NCBI GenBank assembly: GCA_026169375.1
Contig: JAPFCR010000048.1
Location: 1 to 64,000, forward strand
DNA length: 64,000 nt
Origin: Sporosarcina sp.
GTDB lineage: Bacteria; Bacillota; Bacilli; Bacillales_A; Planococcaceae
Reading direction: 5' to 3'
Shown: positions 8,875 to 16,110 of the stretch, piece after piece
Layout: every line of letters starts with the position of its first letter
Numbering within the stretch: the first letter of the stretch is position 1
Translations under genes and position numbers: made by a program
Notes under the pieces: generated by a model
What the model was told of the DNA's origin: nothing
The model's database searches: none
The model's input: only the letters and a program-made list of their open reading frames with translations

Positions 8875-9897
8875 ATGATGACTTCTATTGCGATTAACGG
8901 TTTTGGGCGAATTGGGCGAATGGTTTTCCGCCAAATGATTTTAGAGGATACTGTGAATGTTGTTGCGATTAACGCATCATATCCATCAGAAACACTTGCA
9001 CATTTAATTAAGTATGACACGAATCATGGACCTTTTAAAGGTGATGTAACTGTAGAAGAAGATGTACTCATTGTTAATGGAAAGCGTGTTCAAATTGTGT
9101 CAGATCGTGATCCAAGAAATCTACCATGGAATGATTTAGGAGTAGACATCGTTATAGAAGCGACAGGAAAGTTCAATTCTCGCGATAAAGCGGCACTTCA
9201 TTTTGAAGCAGGTGCAAAAAAAGTTATTTTAACAGCACCAGGTAAAGATGAAGACATTACTGTCGTCCTTGGTGTAAATGACGATCAACTCGATGTTGAA
9301 AAACATGATGTCATTTCAAATGCAAGTTGTACAACAAACTGTCTAGCGCCAGTAGCTAAAGTATTAAACGATGCATACGGCATTGAAAACGGTTTAATGA
9401 CAACAGTTCATGCATTTACAACAGACCAAAATAACTTAGATAATCCACATAAAGATATGCGCCGTGCGCGTGCATGTGCACAATCGATCATTCCAACTTC
9501 AACGGGAGCAGCGAAAGCGCTTTCTCTTGTACTCCCAGAGTTAGAAGGTAAAATTCATGGGATGGCACTTCGCGTACCAACACCAAACGTTTCACTTGTT
9601 GACCTAGTTGTAGATGTAAAACAAGATGTAACAGTAGAAATGGTAAACGACTTATTTGCTGAAAAAGCTGAAGGAGAACTTAAAGGCATTTTAGGTTATA
9701 CAACAGAGCCATTAGTTTCAGTGGATTTCAATACGACGACTGATTCAGCAATTATTGATGGTTTATCAACAATCGTAATGGAAGACCGTAAAATAAAAGT
9801 ACTTGCTTGGTACGATAACGAGTGGGGTTACTCGGCACGCGTTGTTGACTTAGCGAAAAAAGTTGGAGAAACATTAAAACAAAAAGTAAACGCATAA
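8875..9897 (+). CDS. gapB: Glyceraldehyde-3-phosphate dehydrogenase, GapB (gluconeogenic) type
   Basis: 340 residues. The Rossmann nucleotide-binding motif AINGFGRIGR opens the protein; the catalytic cysteine is in NASCTTNC, and the C-terminal WYDNEWGYS motif is present. NASYPSETLAHLIKYDTNHG near residue 35 and the position next to nrdR-dnaB match GapB, the NADP-preferring gluconeogenic enzyme, rather than glycolytic GapA. GGGAGG lies upstream; two adjacent ATGs (8875 and 8878) are possible starts. A strong terminator follows. Confidence 0.93.
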   Translation: MMTSIAINGFGRIGRMVFRQMILEDTVNVVAINASYPSETLAHLIKYDTNHGPFKGDVTVEEDVLIVNGKRVQIVSDRDPRNLPWNDLGVDIVIEATGKFNSRDKAALHFEAGAKKVILTAPGKDEDITVVLGVNDDQLDVEKHDVISNASCTTNCLAPVAKVLNDAYGIENGLMTTVHAFTTDQNNLDNPHKDMRRARACAQSIIPTSTGAAKALSLVLPELEGKIHGMALRVPTPNVSLVDLVVDVKQDVTVEMVNDLFAEKAEGELKGILGYTTEPLVSVDFNTTTDSAIIDGLSTIVMEDRKIKVLAWYDNEWGYSARVVDLAKKVGETLKQKVNA

Positions 9898-9908
9898 TGA
9901 TTATAAGT

Positions 9909-9954
9909 AAAAAGCAGTTCATTTGTCATTTAATGACGAATGAACTGCTTTTTT
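9909..9954 (+). terminator. Terminator after gapB
   Basis: A perfect 15-bp stem (left arm 9909-9923, right arm 9939-9954) with a short loop ends in six T. It closes the left host segment before the prophage. Confidence 0.92.
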
Positions 9955-10013
9955 AAGTGCAAAATAAAAACAGATAGTGTCTTTTAACCTCGACACTTCC
10001 TATCGTTTGTCTT

Positions 10014-10027
10014 TTTCTGTTATAATA
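10014..10027. other. attL core (candidate)
   Basis: The 14-mer TTTCTGTTATAATA at 10014-10027 recurs exactly at 62251-62264, on the far side of the prophage and 33 bp before nrdR. It lies between the gapB terminator and the integrase gene, as expected for attL. A shorter competing match, TTATAATATTC (10020-10030 and 62097-62107), exists but is 11 bp. Confidence 0.6.
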
Positions 10028-10040
10028 TTCATTCGCCTAA

Positions 10041-10107
10041 CAAACCCTTGTTATAACGGGGTTTGAGAAGGTTTATAGACAACCTTCCCCCAAAATGTCC
10101 CCCGAAA
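10041..10107. other. Integrase arm-type repeats and inverted repeats (attP left arm)
   Basis: Two perfect inverted repeats occur here (CAAACCC/GGGTTTG at 10041-10065; GAAGGTT/AACCTTC at 10067-10087). They are followed by two C-rich direct repeats, TTCCCCCAAAA (10085) and GTCCCCCGAAA (10097), 12 bp apart. Similar C-rich 11-mers are found near the right end (62105-62137). Phased short direct repeats flanking the core are typical arm sites for tyrosine integrases. Confidence 0.45.
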
Positions 10108-10115
10108 CGCTTCTT

Positions 10116-11294
10116 TTACACACTTAATGCATTGCCAAATGCGACTACCAATTCTTCTTCGAGTTCCTTAAAAGAGTGTCCATAAACATTTAAAATCATC
10201 TCAGGAGTATTGCCGAGACGATTGGCAATTGTGTTTAATGGTATCTTTTGGCTGATTAAAATTGTTGCATGAGTATGACGCAATCCATGCGGCGTAATAT
10301 TTTTCTCCATACCTGTTTTTTTAATGACTCGATTGAAACTAGAGTTTATCGTTTCGTCACTTATTGGTTTCCCGGACTGATGAGAAAGAAAGATGAAATC
10401 ATCATCTTTTAAATGTCCCCCGTAACTAAACTTCAATTGTTTACACCAAGCCTTGTACGACTTCAATTGTGCCAAAACGATAGGATCTACTAAAATCGTA
10501 CGGTAACTTTGTTTAGTTTTCGGCGTTCTTTGGCCATGTTTATCACGCGTACAATTTACTGCAATACTTCCTTTTGTTTCATCGACGTCTTTCCAAGTCA
10601 ACCCTTGAAGTTCACCTTTTCTCAACCCAGTATAGGCGAGCACTAGAGTAGCCGTATAATTGGTAATGTTTTCAAGTTGTTTCACATCAAATAGAAAATT
10701 CTTCAATTCACCTACCGTCAAAAAGTTTTCTTTGCCGATTTTATCTGCATCAGGTATTTTAATCCCATTAAACCTATTTCTTGGTATGATTTCATCTTCT
10801 ACCGCAGCGTTAACAGCAGTTCTGAATAACTGATGGAACAAAGCCACACTGCCAGAACTAAATGATTTGAGTAATTCGTTGATATAACTTCTTCTGTATT
10901 CACTTCTGGTCAAAGAAGAAAGTTTATATTTTCCTAGCAATGGCTTCATTTGATTCTCGATGGCATCGCGGCGCTGTATGTGAGAAGTGATTTCCCAGTC
11001 GCCATGATAAGTTTCATACCAAACATCCAGCCATTCCGAGACGGTCATATTCGCATTGTCAACCCTGACGATATTTCCATTGACTAAATCTGTTTTCACT
11101 TCTAGGAGTCCCCGAATTGCTATGTTTTCAGATGCTAACCCCTGCTTGCTTTTTTCTCGGCGTTTACCGATCGAATCATAGTACCGATAACGATAACCCC
11201 ACAACTTTTCTTTCTTTGCGTTAAGATACCAAAACACTTCAGGTTCGTTCTTCAAATAATTTCTTTTTGGTTTTCTGCTTGTTTTCTTTGTCAT
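10116..11294 (-). CDS. int: Prophage tyrosine integrase
   Basis: 392 residues. It has an AP2/arm-binding-like N-terminal region (about 15-70 with WGYRYRYYDSIGKR), a SAM-like core-binding domain (about 80-180) and a catalytic domain with R in GLRKGELQG, the lysine-strand region, HGLRHTH, and the nucleophile tyrosine in NVYGHS. It inserts and excises the prophage at the att cores. I chose ATG 11294 because GAAAGGGAG lies upstream. The frame stays open to 11375 and contains a second strong site AAAGGAGG, so a longer form or leader is possible. Confidence 0.95.
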   Translation of the reverse strand: MTKKTSRKPKRNYLKNEPEVFWYLNAKKEKLWGYRYRYYDSIGKRREKSKQGLASENIAIRGLLEVKTDLVNGNIVRVDNANMTVSEWLDVWYETYHGDWEITSHIQRRDAIENQMKPLLGKYKLSSLTRSEYRRSYINELLKSFSSGSVALFHQLFRTAVNAAVEDEIIPRNRFNGIKIPDADKIGKENFLTVGELKNFLFDVKQLENITNYTATLVLAYTGLRKGELQGLTWKDVDETKGSIAVNCTRDKHGQRTPKTKQSYRTILVDPIVLAQLKSYKAWCKQLKFSYGGHLKDDDFIFLSHQSGKPISDETINSSFNRVIKKTGMEKNITPHGLRHTHATILISQKIPLNTIANRLGNTPEMILNVYGHSFKELEEELVVAFGNALSV

Positions 11295-11310
11295 GTATAT
11301 CTCCCTTTCA

Positions 11311-11330
11311 GCGTTGACAGGCGCACAGTG
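11311..11330. repeat. Copy 1 of a 20-bp prophage repeat
   Basis: GCGTTGACAGGCGCACAGTG just upstream of int is repeated with one change at 16050-16069. A reverse-complement partial copy (GTGCGCCTATCAGC) lies near the right end at 62080-62093. Function unknown; a protein-binding site is the likeliest meaning. Confidence 0.5.
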
Positions 11331-11371
11331 GGGGATGTGGACAGGCACCACCTCCTTTAAAGACGGTAAAA

Positions 11372-11572
11372 TCAATTAAAATCTTCAAGTTTGTAGTCTT
11401 TTAATTTCCTTGGTACTCTATCACCAGCAAGCTCATAATATAACTCACCGTCTATTTGATAGATTCGATCGAAAATAGGAATACGAATTAAATCGGAATC
11501 TTTAACCTCAATTACGTTAGAAGGAAGAGGGCTTTCTTCCTTGTTAAATTTTATCAAGTTATCTTTTTTCAT
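11372..11572 (-). CDS. Small phage protein of unknown function
   Basis: 66 residues, acidic and basic residues mixed, no membrane segment and no motif I recognise. ATG 11572 follows AGGTGATA. It is the gene immediately upstream of int in the same direction, so it may be co-transcribed and could affect integration, but nothing in the sequence shows this. Confidence 0.6.
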   Translation of the reverse strand: MKKDNLIKFNKEESPLPSNVIEVKDSDLIRIPIFDRIYQIDGELYYELAGDRVPRKLKDYKLEDFN

Positions 11573-11591
11573 TATTATCACCTACTTATAG

Positions 11592-11640
11592 GAATGTACG
11601 TTCTTTTGTCGGTTAAAAGAAAAGCCCCAAGTAGGGCAGT
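11592..11640 (-). promoter_or_regulatory. Terminator plus dyad-containing promoter region (copy A)
   Basis: Read on the minus strand, GCCC-tacttg-GGGC followed by TTTTCTTTT is a short terminator. The dyad GAACGTACATTC then lies just upstream of the small gene at 11372-11572. A related stretch of about 60 bp sits upstream of the SLATT gene (12783-12845). The dyad resembles a degenerate LexA/DinR box (GAAC-N4-GTTC, one mismatch in the core). Confidence 0.35.
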
Positions 11641-11730
11641 TCTTTAGTTAAATGGTTGTATATTAAAAAGTCTTTAATCAAATGAAGTAATATAGTATGA
11701 TTAAAAGAACAATGAAAGGTGGTGCTTCCT

Positions 11731-11922
11731 TTGCGTCCTAAAAAATTCGTAAAAAAAGCTGTGGTAGTGACGGCTTATCAGACTGATGAAGAAGTTTATA
11801 TCGAAACGCTCGAAGGAAGAATGAAAGCGAATAAAGGTGATTGGATAGTCACTGGTATTAAAGGTGAACAGTACCCAATCAAACCCGATATATTCGAAAA
11901 AACCTATTCGGCGATTGATTAA
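11731..11922 (+). CDS. Small phage protein, PGDYG-like tail
   Basis: 63 residues starting at TTG 11731 behind AAAGGTGG. The C-terminal half (IETLEGRMKANKGDWIVTGIKGEQYPIKPDIFEKTY) has the pattern of a very common small phage family whose members read like TLEG-x-GDYIIKGV-x-GE-x-YPCKPDIF-x-TY. Its function is unknown. It is the only rightward gene in the leftward lysogeny block. Confidence 0.7.
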   Translation: MRPKKFVKKAVVVTAYQTDEEVYIETLEGRMKANKGDWIVTGIKGEQYPIKPDIFEKTYSAID

Positions 11923-11940
11923 CCATCAATTGCTTTTTTT
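11911..11940. terminator. Terminator shared by convergent genes
   Basis: ATTGAT (11914-11919) pairs with ATCAAT (11925-11930), followed by GC and seven T on the plus strand. It overlaps the stop codons of the small rightward gene and the TIR-like gene. Confidence 0.65.
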
Positions 11941-12320
11941 ATTGCGTCATAAGTGAAGGACATGGCCCACTTAGCGCCGATGCCAAATAAATTTTCTGGT
12001 GTTGTATAATCTTTCTTGATTTTCACAACGACCACTTTTTTGTCGAGTTCCACGGCTTTTTCGTTTTCCCATAAGCACCAATCGCTTTTATGCGTTTTCT
12101 CCCCGACTAGAGATAAAAAAACTGTGCTTTCTTTGATCTTTTTCTTGATCACACTCTTAATATAAGCTGCGTCCTCGGAATTAATTGAAACACCAACAGA
12201 TGTGTCGTCGAACTTAATGTCGAAGTGACCGTTATCGTTCTTAGACCAAGCAACTAAAAGATTTTTATGCTTCGTACCCTCTGTGTCGCTGTGATAACTA
12301 ATGAATACTTTTTTAGTCAT
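11919..12320 (-). CDS. TIR-like (MTH538/DUF1863-type) domain protein, probable signalling or NAD-processing enzyme
   Basis: 133 residues that form a single flavodoxin-like TIR-related domain. It opens with KKVFISYHSD; the later motif VFLSLVGEKTHKSDWCLWE matches the MTH538/ThsB-like TIR group, in which the glutamate after the second tryptophan (E85 here) is the candidate catalytic residue. Start ATG 12320 follows GGAGGG and overlaps the end of the SLATT gene by 8 bp, so the pair is coupled. Known relatives make a nucleotide signal from NAD during phage infection (Thoeris ThsB). By analogy this protein may make a messenger sensed by the SLATT partner; that link is inference. Confidence 0.8.
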   Translation of the reverse strand: MTKKVFISYHSDTEGTKHKNLLVAWSKNDNGHFDIKFDDTSVGVSINSEDAAYIKSVIKKKIKESTVFLSLVGEKTHKSDWCLWENEKAVELDKKVVVVKIKKDYTTPENLFGIGAKWAMSFTYDAIKKAIDG

Positions 12321-12759
12321 CTTTATTCCCTCCATTATGTTTGTTTTTTTCATAGTTCAAAGCTGCCCAATTTACATTTTCTTGCGATATAACAGTTTCC
12401 ACCCGCTCTACCAAATGTTTAAAAGGTTCTTCGCCTTTATATACCCCTGTTCTCGTAAGATACATATACTTCTCGTGTCTTAGGGTTTCACAAATACTTC
12501 GGTATTCAATCCAGTTCTCGTGATGCTTCCCAATCGTAAGTATTCCTTCTATACATGTGATGAAGACACCGAAAACACCTATAATAAAACCGATTTTACT
12601 GAAGTCAGCGACGTAGCCAACCAAAAAAGGAATAGATGCGGATAGAATTACTTGAGCATATTTCCATCTTTTATATACATTTTGGTGACCCACGCTTTTG
12701 CCATCATACCACTTGATTTGTTCTTCTAGTCTCTCTTCAAAGTAAGTGTTTTCGTCCAT
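12313..12759 (-). CDS. SLATT-domain membrane protein (probable effector)
   Basis: 148 residues. A soluble helical N-terminus (1-35) precedes two closely spaced membrane helices (about 36-51 and 56-75) and a helical C-terminus ending in HLVERVETVISQENVNW. This matches SLATT/DUF4231 proteins, which were predicted by Burroughs and Aravind to be membrane pore effectors in nucleotide-signal conflict systems. Strong ribosome site GGAGGG before ATG 12759. It is the first gene of a two-gene operon with the TIR-like gene. Confidence 0.8.
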   Translation of the reverse strand: MDENTYFEERLEEQIKWYDGKSVGHQNVYKRWKYAQVILSASIPFLVGYVADFSKIGFIIGVFGVFITCIEGILTIGKHHENWIEYRSICETLRHEKYMYLTRTGVYKGEEPFKHLVERVETVISQENVNWAALNYEKNKHNGGNKDD

Positions 12760-12794
12760 ATATCACAACCCTCCATTGAAAAGTATTTTATAAC

Positions 12795-12845
12795 GATTGT
12801 ATGTTCTTTTATTGGTTGAAATAAAAGCCTTGAATAGGACGGTTT
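12795..12845 (-). promoter_or_regulatory. Dyad-containing promoter region of the SLATT-TIR operon (copy B)
   Basis: On the minus strand GAACATACAATC precedes the operon. Over about 60 bp this segment is visibly similar to 11583-11640 (shared AAAAGAAC(A/G)TACA and the TTATAA end), which suggests a duplicated regulatory region serving two cargo genes. Confidence 0.35.
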
Positions 12846-12859
12846 GTTATTTTTTGATA

Positions 12860-13732
12860 TTATTGAACGAATTGTGGGTACAATCTCACGCCATCAACGA
12901 CATCTAGCAGGTTTTCATAATTAAAGTTCTTCCAATTAACTTTATCCATCGTCTTTCTTGTTACATGCGTCCCCATAACTTCCTCGTCTTCAACATTCCC
13001 ATATATGTCTTGCATAGAGAAAGTAATTGTTAGCCAAACCTCTTCAATGCGATTGTCCTTCGATAATTCACGGTAGACGGCGGTGGAGTCTTCATAAAAT
13101 CCTCTGCCAATTGATTTATCAGACCATCCATCTTTTCCCTTTACGGTAGCTTTAAGAACTTTTTCATTCTCATCGAATTCGAACTTCGTGATTGTTTCGT
13201 CGATTTTATCATCACCACTTTTGAATACATCATAAATAACCTTTCTAGACTTCGTTTGAACGGTATTATTTTCTTTTTCGACGGCGGCTTTCTCGGCTTT
13301 TTCCTTAGCCATTCGCTCCTCTTCCTGTGATCGTTGTTCTTCTTGCTGTTGCTTTTTTAATTCATCTACTTTTTTCTTCTCGTCATCGGATTTCCTTTCC
13401 TTGTCTGCTACTTCTTTTTGCTTTGCTTCTTCTTCCTCTTTTAATTTTTGCTCTTCCAGCTTTTTAGCTTCTTTTTCCTTTTCGAGACGTTCATCTTCAA
13501 GCTTTTCTTCTTTTTCTTCTTGCTTTGCTAATCTTTTCTCTTCGACAGCTGCTTTTTCTTCAGGAGTCATATTAGCTCCACCAATCATTGCACCTGTAAA
13601 CATGAGCACGAATCCCACTCCCATGGTGATTAACAGTATCTTCTTTGGTTTTTTATTAATAAAGCGAACTATCAACATAACAATTGCAACAAGTATAGCA
13701 ACGAGTCCGACTAAAAATAAAAATATATCCAT
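12860..13732 (-). CDS. Membrane-anchored coiled-coil protein of unknown function
   Basis: 290 residues. Two N-terminal membrane segments (about 3-24 and 32-51) are followed by a highly charged Glu/Lys/Gln coiled coil (about 57-165) and a C-terminal globular domain (about 170-290) of mixed strands. I do not recognise the C-terminal domain. ATG 13732 has AGGAGGG at the right distance. It lies between the SLATT-TIR pair and the ImmA gene, so it is probably another lysogenic cargo gene acting at the membrane, for instance in superinfection exclusion; that is a guess from position. Confidence 0.7.
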   Translation of the reverse strand: MDIFLFLVGLVAILVAIVMLIVRFINKKPKKILLITMGVGFVLMFTGAMIGGANMTPEEKAAVEEKRLAKQEEKEEKLEDERLEKEKEAKKLEEQKLKEEEEAKQKEVADKERKSDDEKKKVDELKKQQQEEQRSQEEERMAKEKAEKAAVEKENNTVQTKSRKVIYDVFKSGDDKIDETITKFEFDENEKVLKATVKGKDGWSDKSIGRGFYEDSTAVYRELSKDNRIEEVWLTITFSMQDIYGNVEDEEVMGTHVTRKTMDKVNWKNFNYENLLDVVDGVRLYPQFVQ

Positions 13733-13821
13733 CACATTTCCCTCCTACGCAATTCGTCTCACTAACTCAACTTGTTACTATGTACCTAACTAGTTTATAA
13801 AAAAAATAAACATTAAAAACA

Positions 13822-14247
13822 CTAGTACTTCTTTAGGTGCGCCACCTCATGGGGCACACCGTAAATAGATGCCACTTCTTTAATAGATAGATTACTGTCT
13901 TTGTATTTATACACAGATTCATCCGTCAATAGCAGCTCGACCGCAAACGTATTAGCTTCGACTTCAATCCGATCAATAGAGTAAAACGTATTCGCTTTCA
14001 AAAAAGACGTGTTAGAATCTCTATGTAAAAGGGCATGACCCAATTCATGCGCGCATACAAATTTTTGAGTTCTTTCATTAAGTGTGTTGTTTATATGAAT
14101 GAATTGAATACGTTTATAGCAACTGTAGTACCCTAAAGTTTTCCCTAAAGGCTCGTAAAGGAGCGTGATGCCTTTTTCTTCGGCGATTTCGAAAGGATTA
14201 TTCGTTTTATGCCTTCTAATCATCTTAGTAGCCATGTTTTTTGGCAT
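13822..14247 (-). CDS. ImmA/IrrE-type metallopeptidase
   Basis: 141 residues with the zinc-protease motif HELGHALLH at about 73-81 and a downstream EVEAN glutamate. ImmA of ICEBs1 and related prophages cleaves the repressor encoded next to it to trigger induction. Here the gene follows the CI-like repressor gene by about 18 bp in the same direction, the classical repressor/anti-repressor protease pair. ATG 14247 lies behind AAAGGAG. Confidence 0.88.
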   Translation of the reverse strand: MPKNMATKMIRRHKTNNPFEIAEEKGITLLYEPLGKTLGYYSCYKRIQFIHINNTLNERTQKFVCAHELGHALLHRDSNTSFLKANTFYSIDRIEVEANTFAVELLLTDESVYKYKDSNLSIKEVASIYGVPHEVAHLKKY

Positions 14248-14265
14248 AAGAATCACTCCTTTACG

Positions 14266-14748
14266 TTATTTTCGATATTTCTTAGGTGTGAATTTTTGTT
14301 TCGCCATTCTTTTAGCTAGTCGCAATGAGTTTTCAAGTGATGATAGCAAAAGCTCCCTGTCTTCCTTATCCAAATCATCTATAGATTGACCATCAAAGGC
14401 AGCGTATCCACTTTCGGAATCTAAATTATTTACCATGTCTTCTAAATCCTTCATAATATCTCGTTCTTCTTTTTCGGTTAGTTCGGGAAGTTCGGAATTC
14501 CAATCAGATTCTTTCTCTCTTGAGATATGGCCAGCGGCTAACATAAGATCGTTATAAGATACATCATTATATGCTTTATCTGCCAATGCTTCGATTGTAT
14601 TTGGGTTGGGTGATGCATCTAACAAACACCTCATCAATCTAGAAATGTGCGCAGCGCTGACACCTGAGTGTAATGCGTATTGATTTATAGATCTATCACC
14701 TTTAGCTCTTTTTAGTAGTTCGGCAAATTCTTCTTTGTCGAATATCAT
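14266..14748 (-). CDS. CI-like prophage repressor (XRE family)
   Basis: 160 residues. An N-terminal helix-turn-helix of the XRE type (about 5-70, SINQYALHSGVSAAHISRLM) is followed by an acidic linker and a helical C-terminus. It is transcribed leftward from the divergent operator region and is the obvious keeper of lysogeny. The neighbouring ImmA-like peptidase is likely to destroy it on induction. Confidence 0.88.
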   Translation of the reverse strand: MIFDKEEFAELLKRAKGDRSINQYALHSGVSAAHISRLMRCLLDASPNPNTIEALADKAYNDVSYNDLMLAAGHISREKESDWNSELPELTEKEERDIMKDLEDMVNNLDSESGYAAFDGQSIDDLDKEDRELLLSSLENSLRLAKRMAKQKFTPKKYRK

Positions 14749-14826
14749 AGTAACACCTCGCTCTATATCTAATGTTATTTCATTTATTGACTACAATCAA
14801 CGATTCGAAAAAGAATTCAACATTAT

Positions 14827-14886
14827 CCATTGACTGCATGTAATGAATGGTGTATATTAAGGTTAGTTCGTTACATGTGGTCAATG
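14827..14886. promoter_or_regulatory. Divergent lysogeny/early promoters with repressor operators
   Basis: Rightward promoter: TTGACT (14830-14835), 17-bp spacer, TATATT (14853-14858). Leftward promoter: TTGACC (minus, 14885-14880) with a weaker CTTAAT 17 bp on. Both -35 boxes lie inside copies of the same operator, ATTGAC(T/C)(G/A)CATGTAA, at 14829-14843 (plus) and 14869-14885 (minus). One repressor can therefore close both promoters. Confidence 0.75.
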
Positions 14887-14920
14887 TTGTTTATAGTTAA
14901 TGAAATTAGGGGGTGAGTTG

Positions 14921-15193
14921 ATGTATTTAAATAAAAATAAGCTGTCTCAGTTAATGAATAAAGAATGTGAAGGCAATTACAATGCTTTCGCTAGAGAATT
15001 AGGTGTAAACGTAGCACATCTTCATAGGTTCATAAACAATCCAGAAAGTGTTGCTGGACCAAAGTTATTGGGGGCAGTTGCTAAATATTGTGAAAAGCTA
15101 GGTTTAGATTACAGAGATTATATTTTTTTAGACAAGCCATTGACTGCATGTAACGGAGGGGGGAATGGCAACAAACCTAAAGAAGTCAGCTAA
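14921..15193 (+). CDS. Cro-like XRE regulator
   Basis: 90 residues, helix-turn-helix with NAFARELGVNVAHLHRFINN in the recognition region. It is the first gene of the rightward early operon, opposite the CI-like repressor, the place of Cro. The start ATG 14921 is preceded by AGGGGGTG; an earlier ATG at 14900 would lie before this site. The 3' end contains a repressor operator copy. Confidence 0.8.
   Translation: MYLNKNKLSQLMNKECEGNYNAFARELGVNVAHLHRFINNPESVAGPKLLGAVAKYCEKLGLDYRDYIFLDKPLTACNGGGNGNKPKEVS
15137..15153 (+). promoter_or_regulatory. Third repressor operator, inside the Cro-like gene
   Basis: CCATTGACTGCATGTAA is an exact 17-bp copy of the operator at 14827-14843 but lies about 310 bp downstream, within the coding end of the Cro-like gene. 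There is no matching -10, so it may act as a distal operator for looping or as a roadblock. Confidence 0.6.
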
Positions 15194-15210
15194 GAAAGGG
15201 GTTGAACTAA

Positions 15211-15483
15211 ATGAGGACTTGTAAGACAACACCCGCTGCTGGAACAGCGGATGTATTGAACGAAAAAGACTTGCAATGTATAGCACGTCACATCAGCGAA
15301 CATGTCGAATCGAGTAAGCATGAATCTGAGTCTGGTTTTGGTCGTGCTTGTGCGGAGTGTGAGTACGCATTAACTAACACTTGCACCGTTAAAGAAAATC
15401 ATACAGATCCATGGCCGACCTTTGGGAAATTAAGTCGAATTACTGGCGTAAGCATTTCGCCACTGATGGACAAGCAAGGATGA
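15211..15483 (+). CDS. Early phage protein of unknown function
   Basis: 90 residues with a cysteine cluster (CAECEYALTNTC) near residue 50. Start ATG follows AAAGGGG. Codons 5-15 contain a small hairpin (CCGCTG/CAGCGG). No family recognised. Confidence 0.55.
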   Translation: MRTCKTTPAAGTADVLNEKDLQCIARHISEHVESSKHESESGFGRACAECEYALTNTCTVKENHTDPWPTFGKLSRITGVSISPLMDKQG

Positions 15484-15495
15484 TAACTCGAATTC

Positions 15496-15690
15496 TTACT
15501 GTGCATTGTCATAAATAGGACATTGCTCAGCATAAGAGCAACCTTTTTCTTGGTAAGTTTCACACGACATACCCGACTTTATAAGGTAAGGGCTTTTGCG
15601 ACCCATAGGTTGGTACTGCCTGTAATTGATAGTAATTGAATTGTCATCATTGAGATTAGGGCAATAACCTTTTGTTGTTTCTTTAATCAC
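15496..15690 (-). CDS. Small cysteine-rich protein on the opposite strand
   Basis: 64 residues from GTG 15690 behind GGAGGTGG. Cysteines at both ends (GYCPNL, SCETYQEKGCSYAEQCPIY) suggest metal binding. It is read against the early operon, in the 280-bp interval between two rightward genes. Function unknown. Confidence 0.6.
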   Translation of the reverse strand: MIKETTKGYCPNLNDDNSITINYRQYQPMGRKSPYLIKSGMSCETYQEKGCSYAEQCPIYDNAQ

Positions 15691-15764
15691 TTTATTCCAC
15701 CTCCAATCTATTGCTAGTTTAGCAGATTGGAAGGACAAGAAAAAATGTATAGGAGGTGGTCTAC

Positions 15765-16037
15765 ATGTCAATCGCACAAGTGCAAGTCGTAGTTGACCAG
15801 GAGGAAATCAAAAGGCAAATAAGCGAAAAGTTGGATGAGACTTATCGCGAAGTAATGTTCACGTGGGATGTTGACGAGATGGTGAAACGAACGTGCATGA
15901 GTAAGTCGTTTCTCGAAGAAGAATTCTTAAGTGATCCACGCATGAGGTTATTGCAAAGGCAAAAGCCGAGAGGTAAGCGTTTTTGGTTTTATGAACCGAG
16001 TTTAGAAGTAATGAAAGAAATTATGAGTGAGTGGTAA
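15765..16037 (+). CDS. DUF771-like phage DNA-binding protein
   Basis: 90 residues. The central region WDVDEMVKRTCMSKSFLEEEFLSDPRM and the final FWFYEP resemble the DUF771 family of small phage proteins, which look like winged-helix or excisionase-type DNA binders. ATG 15765 is behind a strong AGGAGGTGG. The role in this phage is unknown. Confidence 0.6.
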   Translation: MSIAQVQVVVDQEEIKRQISEKLDETYREVMFTWDVDEMVKRTCMSKSFLEEEFLSDPRMRLLQRQKPRGKRFWFYEPSLEVMKEIMSEW

Positions 16038-16049
16038 TCAAAAAATAAT

Positions 16050-16069
16050 GCGTTGACAGGCGCACGGTG
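16050..16069. repeat. Copy 2 of the 20-bp prophage repeat
   Basis: GCGTTGACAGGCGCACGGTG differs by one base from the copy upstream of int (11311-11330). It lies just after the DUF771-like gene. Confidence 0.5.
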
Positions 16070-16110
16070 AGGTATCCAAAAAAATATCTTCTATATAAGA
16101 GGTGAAATTC

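Noticed and set aside
10020-10030. Alternative att core TTATAATATTC (also 62097-62107)
   Set aside because: 11 bp against 14 bp for the preferred core, and it would leave the C-rich arm-like repeats outside the prophage.
11592-11603. LexA/DinR box
   Set aside because: Only a degenerate match to the consensus; kept as a dyad of unknown regulator rather than called LexA.
13401-13793. Ser/Phe-rich 130-codon rightward frame
   Set aside because: Shadow of the charged coiled-coil gene on the minus strand; no ribosome site.
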